Of a stretch of DNA of 52,114 nucleotides, positions 7,345-13,748 are shown piece by piece. The stretch's first letter is position 1; the number at the start of each line of letters is the position of its first letter. Made by a program: the position numbers and the translations under genes. Location of the stretch: assembly GCA_036495525.1 (NCBI GenBank), contig DASXMR010000083.1:1-52114 (forward strand), read 5' to 3'. The DNA is from DASXMR01 sp036495525 (lineage in GTDB: Bacteria; Actinomycetota; Actinomycetes; Streptosporangiales; Streptosporangiaceae). The notes beneath the pieces were generated by a model. The model saw only the letters and a program-made list of their open reading frames with translations. It did not search any database and had not been told where the DNA came from.

Positions 7345-8904
7345 GTGCCGACGCTGAACGACCTCGCCGTGCGGGCACGCATCGGTCAGGGCGACCTGGA
7401 CTGGCTGCACGCGCTGGTGTCGGACTGGCAGCTGCTCGCCGACCTGTCCTTCGCCGACCTGGTGCTCTGGGCGCCCGCGCCTGACCGGGCCAGCTGGATC
7501 GCGCTGGCCCAGATGCGGCCGACCACCGGTCCGACATCCTTTCCCGACGACATTGTCGGTACCAGCAAGGCGGCAGCCGAGCGGCCGTTCCTCGATGTCG
7601 CGATGACGGAGCGGAGGATCTGGCGGGAGGGCGACCCGGAATGGAGCGGCGACGTCCCGGTCAGGCACGAGACCATCCCGGTCATGCGCGACGGCCGGGT
7701 GATCGCGGTGATCGAGCGCTCCACCAACCTCGACGCGGCGCGCACGCCAAGCCGGCTTGACCTGGCCTATCTGCGCGCAGCCGACGACCTGGCCCGGATG
7801 GTGGCGGAAGGAACCTTCCCCTGCCCGGCTGAGGAGCCGGCCCTGGTCAGGTCGCCGCGGGTCGGGGACGGCATGCTGCGGCTAGGCCGTACCGGGAAGG
7901 TCAGCTACGCCAGCCCTAACGCGCTGTCGGCCTACCGCCGCCTTGGCCTCACCGCTGACCTGGTCGGCAAGGAACTCGGGCCGCTGACCGCGCGGCTGTG
8001 CGCGAGCGCCGAGCCCCGCGACGACTCGCTGATGGTCGCCGCCAGTGGCCGGGCGCACGTGGAGACCGAAGTCGAGGCCAACGGCTCGGTAGTGCTGCTG
8101 CGGACCATCCCGCTGGTGGTCGGCGGGGTCAGGTCCGGCGCGCTGATCCTGCTGCGGGACGTGACCGAACTGCGGCGCCGGGAACGCGAGCTGATCACGA
8201 AGGACGCGACGATCAGGGAGATCCATCATCGGGTCAAGAACAACCTGCAGACGGTGGCCGCGCTGCTGCGGCTGCAGGCGCGCAGGCTCAGCGCCCCTGA
8301 GGCACGCGCCGCGCTTGAGGAGGCCATCCGCCGGGTCGGGTCGATAGCGATCGTGCACGAGACGCTGTCCCGCGAGCCCGGTGAGATCGTCGACTTCGAC
8401 GACATCGCTGGCCGGGTCGCGATGATGGCCGGCGAGGTCTCAGCACCGGTGACCCGCGTCACGCCCCGGCTGTCCGGTGCGTTCGGCCTGCTCCCGGCTT
8501 CGGTGGCCACGCCTCTTTCGCTGGTGCTGACCGAGCTGATGCAGAACGCGCTGCAGCATGGCCTGGCACGGCGCGCCGATGCCGGGAGCGGCGAGCTTGA
8601 GGTATCGGCTGACCGCAGCACGCGCCGGCTCACCGTCACGGTGACCGACAACGGGGTCGGCCTGCCCGATGACTTTGACCTGCAGTCAGCCGGGAGCCTC
8701 GGGCTGCAGATCGTGCGGACGCTAGTGGTCAGCGAGCTGAACGGAAGTCTCGATATCGCGCAGCGGCCGGGCGGCGGTACCAGGGTGCTGGTGGACGTGC
8801 CGCTGGACGGGGCGGCAGAGCCCGCCCAGCCGCCAGCTGACGCCTTAGCCGCGAACGGCGGCTACCAGGGCAGCAGGGTGCTCAGGCCGTCGCCTGCGCC
8901 CTGA
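7345..8904 (+). CDS. pdtaS: Sensor histidine kinase PdtaS
   Basis: A 519-residue soluble histidine kinase with no membrane helix. Order: an N-terminal GAF-type sensor (residues 1-150), a PAS domain (about 165-280, ending LLRDVTELRRRERELI), a HisKA_2 region with the phospho-acceptor motif EIHHRVKNNLQTVAAL (His294/295), and an HWE/HisKA_2-type ATPase domain (LTELMQNALQHGL, then TVTDNGVGLP). This is the layout of M. tuberculosis PdtaS (Rv3220c), which phosphorylates the ANTAR-domain RNA-binding regulator PdtaR; PdtaR is not encoded here and is usually unlinked. GTG at 7345 gives a family-like start PTLNDLAVRARIGQGDLDWL. Longer in-frame reading upstream passes through the 23-bp repeats and is not credible. 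Its 3' end overlaps whiB1 tail to tail by 23 bases. Confidence 0.92.
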   Translation: MPTLNDLAVRARIGQGDLDWLHALVSDWQLLADLSFADLVLWAPAPDRASWIALAQMRPTTGPTSFPDDIVGTSKAAAERPFLDVAMTERRIWREGDPEWSGDVPVRHETIPVMRDGRVIAVIERSTNLDAARTPSRLDLAYLRAADDLARMVAEGTFPCPAEEPALVRSPRVGDGMLRLGRTGKVSYASPNALSAYRRLGLTADLVGKELGPLTARLCASAEPRDDSLMVAASGRAHVETEVEANGSVVLLRTIPLVVGGVRSGALILLRDVTELRRRERELITKDATIREIHHRVKNNLQTVAALLRLQARRLSAPEARAALEEAIRRVGSIAIVHETLSREPGEIVDFDDIAGRVAMMAGEVSAPVTRVTPRLSGAFGLLPASVATPLSLVLTELMQNALQHGLARRADAGSGELEVSADRSTRRLTVTVTDNGVGLPDDFDLQSAGSLGLQIVRTLVVSELNGSLDIAQRPGGGTRVLVDVPLDGAAEPAQPPADALAANGGYQGSRVLRPSPAP

Positions 8905-9136
8905 CCCTGGCGGTGCGGCGCTTCAGCGCCCGCCGCTCGTCCTCGCTCAGGCCACCCCATACGCCCGCGTCCTGCCCGCTCTCCAGCGCCCACTGCAGGC
9001 ACGACTCCATCGCCGGGCATCGCCGGCAGACCTGCTTGGCCTCGTCAATCTGCAGCAGCGCGGGGCCGGTGTTGCCGATCGGGAAGAACAGCTCCGGGTC
9101 GACGTCTTGACAGGCGGCGTGGTGACGCCAGTCCAT
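8882..9136 (-). CDS. whiB1: WhiB1-type iron-sulphur transcription factor
   Basis: An 84-residue WhiB protein. It begins MDWRHHAACQDVDPELFFP, very like M. tuberculosis WhiB1, and has the four 4Fe-4S cysteines at exactly positions 9, 37, 40 and 46, followed by the GVWGG turn and the basic tail RRALKRRTARVRAQA. WhiB1 binds the primary sigma factor and responds to nitric oxide. ATG at 9136 is chosen: GAGGAG lies eight bases upstream, whereas the in-frame GTG at 9145 would leave no spacing. Adjacency to pdtaS matches Rv3219/Rv3220c. A CRP-like site at 9201-9216 sits about 65 bases upstream. It is probably essential, as in mycobacteria (inference). Confidence 0.96.
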   Translation of the reverse strand: MDWRHHAACQDVDPELFFPIGNTGPALLQIDEAKQVCRRCPAMESCLQWALESGQDAGVWGGLSEDERRALKRRTARVRAQATA

Positions 9137-9200
9137 GAGGTTCACTCCTCAACGAGGGCGGGCGGTCCCGTGGCCGAAGTTCCGCCACCTCAGTCGTGCT

Positions 9201-9216
9201 TGTGAATGATTTCACG
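9201..9216. promoter_or_regulatory. CRP/FNR-type operator upstream of whiB1
   Basis: TGTGAATGATTTCACG matches the CRP consensus TGTGA-N6-TCACA at nine of ten fixed positions. M. tuberculosis whiB1 is a known target of its cAMP receptor protein Rv3676 through similar half-sites, so conservation here is meaningful. A -10-like TATGAT lies just upstream on the minus strand (complement of 9223-9228); if used, the site would cover the transcription start and repress, whereas a start nearer the gene would place it as an activator site. Confidence 0.7.
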
Positions 9217-9623
9217 AGCTATATCATATGTCGGGATTATTCCGATTCCCGAGCTTAGGTTTCTCTCAGAGTCACGGAACATAGGTCCCGGTCTGACTCT
9301 CCCGGTGAAGCTGTGACAGGCTGTGCCCTGTTGCGGCTGCCCTAATCCTGGGTGCACCGCTTACGCGCCCTGCCTGCCCGGCCGTGCGGCGCGTGGCTAG
9401 CGCGCCCCTCGCCGGGAGCGTTTTAACCCTCTCAAGCTTGTGGATCATTCGCAAGGGTCTTTGGCAAAGGTTAGGACCGGTTTCGGTGTCAGATGAGTCA
9501 CATTTGCGGCATGGATCGCGGGCTGCGCGGCGGCGTACTCGCCGTAAGTGATACCGAGATAGTCCGCGTTGCGACTCAATAGCTATTTTTGCGCCCATCT
9601 AGTGCCCGAGCCCGCCCGTAAGG
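9217..9623. other. Gene-free region upstream of whiB1
   Basis: About 400 bases between whiB1 and the lipid kinase gene, both on the minus strand. The part nearest whiB1 (9217-9300) is AT-rich and holds a dyad CGGGA-N10-TCCCG (9232-9251) beside the -10-like element described for whiB1. The remainder includes an AT-richer patch around 9415-9600. A 108-codon open frame on the minus strand (9272-9598) has no family resemblance and an Arg-rich composition; I do not call it a gene. A long 5' leader or a small RNA is possible but not shown. Confidence 0.4.
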
Positions 9624-10562
9624 TCAGGCGATGACCCGCAGCGCATCCGGTACGGCCCGGAAGGTCACCCGCTCTTCCTCGCCGACGTACTCGCCGTCGA
9701 CCTGCAGCGCTATCGGGCGATCCGAGCGCACGGTCAGCGCCGCCCGGTCGTGCAGGCTGACCAGCCGGCGGCCGCTTGGCGGCCCCTGACCCCGGACGGA
9801 CAGCATCTGCCGCAAGGTGAGCAGTGTTCGCACTGTGCCCAGGCTGCAGAGCGCGAGGACATCGAGGCCCAGCTCGAAGCCCGCCAGCGGGCTCGCCTGC
9901 ACCGGGCGCTCGCCCAGGTAGGTCCATGGTGCGGTGTTCGAGACGATGCAGACGAACGCGCGGCAGGTGCGGCCGCCGTCGTACTCGAACGCCAGCGCCG
10001 GATGACGCCGGTCGGTGACCTGGAAGAACTGCCGCCCCGCCATCCGCAGGTACAGCGCGGGGGTGACCGCCCGGCCATGCGCGCGCCGGCCTTCGACCGC
10101 CCTGACTACCTCGGCGTCGAGCCCGAGGCCGGCGTTGAACGCGAAGTACCGGCGGCCGGCCAGGCCCAGGCCGATGCTCCGGTGCCGGTCCTCGCCGATG
10201 GCCTGCAGGATCTGGCCGGCCGCGTCCACCGGGTCGGCTGGCAGGCCGAGGGAGCGGGTGAACACGTTCGCGTTGCCGCCAGGCAGCGCCGCCATCACCG
10301 GCCTGGCCGTCGCGCCGGCCGAAGGCCCGGCCGCGGCCATGATCCCGTTGACCGCCTCGTTGACCGTGCCGTCCCCGCCGAAAGTGAGCACGAGCCCGCG
10401 GCCGTCGGAAGCGGCGCTGGCTGCCAGGCTCGCTGCGTGGCCCCGGTACCGTGTTTCTACGACCTCTAGGTCGACAGCAGAGGCCAGGGCGGACGCGATG
10501 ACGTCACGGCGCAGCCGCGTCGTGGAGGTGGCGTGTGGGTTCACGATCAAGAGCGCGCGCAC
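9624..10562 (-). CDS. Diacylglycerol/lipid kinase family protein (DagK-like)
   Basis: A 312-residue member of the diacylglycerol kinase catalytic family. It begins MRALLIVNPHATSTTR, the usual nucleotide-contacting NP motif, and has the signature FGGDGTVNEAVNGI near residue 80. Further conserved blocks are LPGGNANVFTRSLGLP and the later IALQVDGEYVG. Such enzymes phosphorylate diacylglycerol, sphingoid bases or other lipids with ATP at the inner membrane face; the substrate cannot be read from sequence. Start is GTG. It is followed on the same strand by whiB1 after a long gap, an order also seen in other actinobacteria (from memory). Confidence 0.9.
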   Translation of the reverse strand: MRALLIVNPHATSTTRLRRDVIASALASAVDLEVVETRYRGHAASLAASAASDGRGLVLTFGGDGTVNEAVNGIMAAAGPSAGATARPVMAALPGGNANVFTRSLGLPADPVDAAGQILQAIGEDRHRSIGLGLAGRRYFAFNAGLGLDAEVVRAVEGRRAHGRAVTPALYLRMAGRQFFQVTDRRHPALAFEYDGGRTCRAFVCIVSNTAPWTYLGERPVQASPLAGFELGLDVLALCSLGTVRTLLTLRQMLSVRGQGPPSGRRLVSLHDRAALTVRSDRPIALQVDGEYVGEEERVTFRAVPDALRVIA

Positions 10563-10618
10563 GCGCTCAGGCTAGCGATGCCTCTTCAGCCGCAGGTCAG
10601 CAGCGGGCCAGCCAGGGC

Positions 10619-11065
10619 GTGCGGCCGCCAGCTCAGCAGCGGTCAGGGGCCGATGCTGGCTCGTCCGCCCTGCCGGGCACCGTGCTCGCGCTCGCGGCGA
10701 TCCAGGCCGTAGAGACGGCCGGCCTGCTGGCAGCGACCGTACTGGTAGCCATCGACACCGCCACTGGCAAGTCCTACCAGGCCGCCAGTGGCATCGCGCT
10801 GACCCTGATCGGCGCCGGCACGGTCGTCGCGCTCGCTTTCGTGGCCGCCGGGCTGCGCCGTGGCCGCCGCTGGAGCCGCACCCCGGCGCTGCTGACCCAG
10901 CTCTTCACCGGCATCGTCGGCATCTACCTGGTGCAGGGGCACCGTTTCGAGTGGGGCGTGCCGGCGATCCTGCTCGCGGTGGCTGGCATGGCGCTGCTGT
11001 TCGCGCCGCCCAGCGTCCGGACGCTTGCGGCCGGCCAGCCCGGCCAGGGCGGCCGGACCAGCTAA
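10619..11065 (+). CDS. Small four-helix membrane protein, function unknown
   Basis: About 148 residues with four hydrophobic helices: from GTVLALAAIQAVETAGLLAA, ASGIALTLIGAGTVVALAFV, ALLTQLFTGIVGIYLVQG and GVPAILLAVAGMALLFAPPS. A short basic loop RRGRRWSRTP separates helices two and three. I recognise no named family; such proteins are common beside lipid kinase genes in actinobacteria. The start is uncertain. An in-frame GTG at 10535 would add 28 Arg/Ala-rich residues but would overlap the 5' end of the divergent lipid kinase gene, so GTG 10619 is preferred despite lacking a clear ribosome-binding site. Confidence 0.65.
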   Translation: MRPPAQQRSGADAGSSALPGTVLALAAIQAVETAGLLAATVLVAIDTATGKSYQAASGIALTLIGAGTVVALAFVAAGLRRGRRWSRTPALLTQLFTGIVGIYLVQGHRFEWGVPAILLAVAGMALLFAPPSVRTLAAGQPGQGGRTS

Positions 11066-11135
11066 GCGCACGGCTAGGCCCGGCACGCGCCCGGAGGCAC
11101 CGGGCTGCCGCCGCGGTGGCTAGCCGCCAGGCGGG

Positions 11136-12101
11136 CTACTCGTCCGTGGTAAGGCCCTCGCGCAGCTGCGTCAGCGTCCGCGCGAGCAGCCGCGACACGT
11201 GCATCTGCGAGATGCCCAGCTCGGTGGCGATCTGCGACTGGGTCATGTTGCCGAAAAAGCGCAGCAGCAGGATCCGCTTCTCCCGTGGCGGCAGCTGCTC
11301 AAGCAGCGGCTTCAGTGACTCGCGGTACTCGACGCCCTCAAGCGCCTCGTCGACCATGCCGAGCGACTCAGCCACGGCCGGCGCGTCGTCGTCGCCTGAG
11401 TCCGGCGCGTCAAGCGACACGGTCGAGTAGGCGTTGGCGGACTCCAGGCCCTCCAGCACCTCGTCCTCGCTCATCTGCAGGTGCTCGGCGAGCTCCGACA
11501 CCGTCGGCGCCCGGCCGAGGCGCTGGGCGAGATCGCCGATCGCCTTGGTCAGCGACAGCTTCAGCTCCTGCAGCCTGCGTGGTACCCGGACTGCCCAGCC
11601 CTTGTCCCGGAAATGGCGCTTGATCTCCCCGACGATCGTCGGCGTCGCGTAGGTCGAGAACTCCACGCCGCGGTCCAGGTCGAACCGGTCGATGGACTTG
11701 ATCAGGCCGATGGTGGCGACCTGGGTCAGGTCGTCCAGCCACTCCCCCCGGTTGCGGAAGCGACGAGCCAGGTACTCCACCAGCGGCAGGTGCAGCTCGA
11801 CCAGCTCACTACGTATGCGCAGCCGAGTCTCGTCGTCTTCTGGCAGGTGAGCGAGCTGCTCGAACAGGTCTCTCGCGTGCCCCCGCTCGCGTCCCCCGCC
11901 CGGCACCCGGGCCGCGACACCCGGCGAGTCTTCCTCGTCCGGCCGGACCTGCGGCAGGCCGGGCGCGGCGGCGTCACCGGCCAAATCCAGCACCGCCGCG
12001 GCGGGCCCGTCGCCGTCTCCGGCCGCGGGCCGCCCTCTGGCCTGAATGCCTTCCGCCGTCTCGAACTCTTCGGTCAAGGCGAACTCAACTTCCCCCGTCA
12101 C
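11136..12101 (-). CDS. SigF/SigB-family alternative RNA polymerase sigma factor
   Basis: A 321-residue group 3 sigma factor. After about 85 variable acidic residues come sigma region 2 (ELVELHLPLVEYLARRFRNR, then LDDLTQVATIGLIKSIDRFD and VEFSTYATPTIVGEIKRHFR), region 3 (VRVPRRLQELKLSLTKAIG) and region 4 with its helix-turn-helix (QSQIATELGISQMHVSRLL). These are typical of the SigB/SigF stress and differentiation sigmas. The GTG start at 12101 overlaps the anti-sigma stop as GTGA, so the pair is translationally coupled, and this fixes the start despite 79 further in-frame codons upstream. It would direct a general stress or developmental regulon; which one is not evident. Confidence 0.93.
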   Translation of the reverse strand: MTGEVEFALTEEFETAEGIQARGRPAAGDGDGPAAAVLDLAGDAAAPGLPQVRPDEEDSPGVAARVPGGGRERGHARDLFEQLAHLPEDDETRLRIRSELVELHLPLVEYLARRFRNRGEWLDDLTQVATIGLIKSIDRFDLDRGVEFSTYATPTIVGEIKRHFRDKGWAVRVPRRLQELKLSLTKAIGDLAQRLGRAPTVSELAEHLQMSEDEVLEGLESANAYSTVSLDAPDSGDDDAPAVAESLGMVDEALEGVEYRESLKPLLEQLPPREKRILLLRFFGNMTQSQIATELGISQMHVSRLLARTLTQLREGLTTDE

Positions 12102-12661
12102 ACCGACCCCGATGAATGCCTGCTCTTGCGCATGACGATCGTGAGCCGGTCCCCTGGCCCGGCGTGCGCCTCGACGTTGCCGGCGAGCGCGGTCAGCACG
12201 GTCCACGCAAAGGTGTCGCTGGCCGGAACTCGCGGCGTCAGGCACGGCACGGACACGGAGATCGTCATCTCGAGGCCGAGCGTGAAACTGCACTCCAGGC
12301 TGCTGCCGGGAATGGCCTGGCCGAGCAGCATCGCACATGCCTCGTCCACGGCGATGCGCAGGTCCTCGATCTCGTCCAGGGTGAAGTCAAGCCTGGCGGC
12401 CAGCCCGGCCGTCGCCGTGCGCAGCACCGACAGGTACGCGCCCTCGGCTGGCAGCCGGACCGTCACCTGGTCCTGCGGCTGGGCGGCGCTGTCCGGCCTG
12501 GCCGAGCCGGCCGTGGCGAGCGCGCTGCTGCCGGTCGCCGGGGCGCCTGATCGCGCGCTGCCGGCGAGCCGGGCGCCCCCTGCCCGGTCGGCCGCGGGCG
12601 CCGGATCGTGGCCGGCCCTGGTGCCTGCCCTGGCTGCCGCTGCGAGCCTGTCATCGGTCAC
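12098..12661 (-). CDS. RsbW-like anti-sigma factor (HATPase_c family)
   Basis: A 187-residue protein with a disordered Ala/Gly-rich N-terminal 60 residues and an RsbW/SpoIIAB-type ATPase-like domain. It starts with VTVRLPAEGAYLSVLRTATA and includes the N-box-like EIEDLRIAVDEACAMLLGQ. The G-box is weak, as in many actinobacterial members. RsbW proteins bind and inhibit SigF/SigB sigmas and phosphorylate anti-anti-sigma factors. Direct coupling to the sigma gene through a GTGA overlap strongly supports that role. GTG 12661 is chosen because GGAGGA lies five to six bases upstream; a TTG at 12724 is in frame but has no such site. No anti-anti-sigma (RsbV) gene is nearby. Confidence 0.87.
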   Translation of the reverse strand: MTDDRLAAAARAGTRAGHDPAPAADRAGGARLAGSARSGAPATGSSALATAGSARPDSAAQPQDQVTVRLPAEGAYLSVLRTATAGLAARLDFTLDEIEDLRIAVDEACAMLLGQAIPGSSLECSFTLGLEMTISVSVPCLTPRVPASDTFAWTVLTALAGNVEAHAGPGDRLTIVMRKSRHSSGSV

Positions 12662-12859
12662 GTCTGTCCTCCAGCCCGTACCGGGCACCCGATCCGCCGG
12701 CGTGGACTTCCGGCTTTCCTGCAACTTACCGTGAGCGCCGCGTTGCGCTTACACGCACGGCCGGGCACCGCGCGAGCAACCACTTCCCCTGACCGGCCGG
12801 CCGGGGGAGCCAGCGCCGCGCGGCCTCCCGGCCGTGCTGGAGTCTTCGCGTGCTGCGGG

Positions 12860-13270
12860 TCAGGCCTGCTTGGTCTCCCAGAAGATCTTGCTGATCTCGT
12901 CGATCTTAGACAGCAGGGCGTCCGCGGTGGCAACGTCCGTGCTGGACTTGGTGCCGCCGCCGCCTCCCGCCAGCTTGGTCGCCTCGTTGAACAGCTGGTT
13001 CAGCTGGGGGTACTTCTCGAAGTGCGGCGGCTTGAAGTAGTCCGTCCACAGCACCCAGAGGTGGTGCTTGACCAGCTCGGAGCGCTGCTCCTTGATCAGC
13101 AGTGCCCTGGTGCGGAACTCGGGGTCGGAGTTGCCCGCGTACTTCTCGCAGATCGCCTTCACGGACTCGGCCTCGATCCTGGCCTGCGCCGGGTCATAGA
13201 CGCCGCAGGGAAGGTCACAGTGCGCGTACGCGGTGGCCCTCGGCTCGATGAGACGTGCGAGCAGTCTCAT
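12860..13270 (-). CDS. sodN: Nickel-containing superoxide dismutase
   Basis: A 136-residue Ni-SOD precursor. A 16-residue leader (MRLLARLIEPRATAYA) precedes the nickel hook HCDLPCGVYDPAQARIEAES; after cleavage His1, Cys2 and Cys6 ligate nickel. The rest is the usual four-helix bundle ending ISKIFWETKQA. The enzyme dismutates superoxide as a cytoplasmic hexamer. A short Gly/Thr-rich insert (AGGGGGTKSS) near residue 105 is a little longer than in Streptomyces SodN as I recall it. Start ATG follows AGGAGAT. The divergent sodX gene encodes the leader protease. In Streptomyces sodN is controlled by the nickel regulator Nur; dyads in the shared promoter region are candidate sites. Confidence 0.97.
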   Translation of the reverse strand: MRLLARLIEPRATAYAHCDLPCGVYDPAQARIEAESVKAICEKYAGNSDPEFRTRALLIKEQRSELVKHHLWVLWTDYFKPPHFEKYPQLNQLFNEATKLAGGGGGTKSSTDVATADALLSKIDEISKIFWETKQA

Positions 13271-13298
13271 TGATCTCCTTCTCTCATGCTCAGATCAT

Positions 13299-13340
13299 GG
13301 GTACCGGATTTCTGACAGTACCCCGTGCCCTGCAGGGCAC
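13299..13340. promoter_or_regulatory. Two dyads in the sodN-sodX divergent promoter region
   Basis: GGGTAC (13299-13304) faces GTACCC (13318-13323) across 13 bases, and immediately after it lies a perfect 16-base palindrome GTGCCCTGCAGGGCAC (13325-13340), 14 bases before the sodX start. Both lie in the 84-base gap between the divergent genes, so either could coordinate them. Neither obviously matches the Nur box I remember from Streptomyces. Confidence 0.55.
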
Positions 13341-13354
13341 TCAGGGAGGGATAC

Positions 13355-13693
13355 GTGCGCTGGCCGATCTGGCGGGTGGCCGTCGCCGAGCGGTCGATGG
13401 AGCCATCGCTGCGACCGGGAGACTGGCTGATCGTGCGCCGCCGGATGCGGGCGGGCGAGCCGCCGCAGATCCGGCCGGGCCAGATCGTGGTGGCGCGTCA
13501 CCCAGGCCGGCCCTCGATGCTGATCGTCAAGCGAGCGGTCCGCCAGCAGGCGGACGGCTGGTGGCTGGAATCCGATAACCCGGGCGCTGGCGCGGTGGAC
13601 AGCACGCGGTTCGGACCGGTGCCGCCCGGTCTCATCGAGGGCACAGTGCTCGGCCGGTACCGGACGGCCAGGCGAACTGCCGGCCGGCCCTGA
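13355..13693 (+). CDS. sodX: Nickel-type superoxide dismutase maturation protease
   Basis: A 112-residue S24/S26-type signal-peptidase-like protease. The catalytic Ser14 is in AERSMEPSLRPGDWLIV and the Lys59 base in MLIVKRAVRQ, the normal Ser-Lys dyad spacing of this family. SodX removes the N-terminal leader of SodN so that the new amino terminus can bind nickel. GTG 13355 is chosen because GGGAGGG lies four bases upstream; an in-frame ATG at 13325 falls inside the 16-base palindrome. It lacks a membrane anchor, consistent with a cytoplasmic target. It is divergent from sodN and ends at a strong bidirectional hairpin. Confidence 0.93.
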   Translation: MRWPIWRVAVAERSMEPSLRPGDWLIVRRRMRAGEPPQIRPGQIVVARHPGRPSMLIVKRAVRQQADGWWLESDNPGAGAVDSTRFGPVPPGLIEGTVLGRYRTARRTAGRP

Positions 13694-13700
13694 CGTGCCG

Positions 13701-13729
13701 ATGGCCCCCGTCCGGCGGACGGGGGCCAT
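13701..13729. terminator. Bidirectional terminator between sodX and permease gene
   Basis: A perfect 13-base-pair stem, ATGGCCCCCGTCC (13701-13713) pairing with 13717-13729 over a three-base loop GGC. It lies 8 bases after the sodX stop and 19 bases beyond the end of the convergent permease gene. There is no U-tract, as is common for actinobacterial intrinsic terminators. Confidence 0.85.
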
Positions 13730-13748
13730 CGAGCGTGCTAACCGGGAC

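Noticed and set aside
9272..9598. 108-codon minus-strand frame in the whiB1 upstream region
   Set aside because: Arg-rich, no recognisable domain, no convincing ribosome-binding site; the region looks regulatory.
11066..11135. Possible bidirectional terminator between the small membrane protein and the sigma gene
   Set aside because: Only a 6-base-pair GCCCGG/CCGGGC stem with a long loop could be formed; too weak to call.
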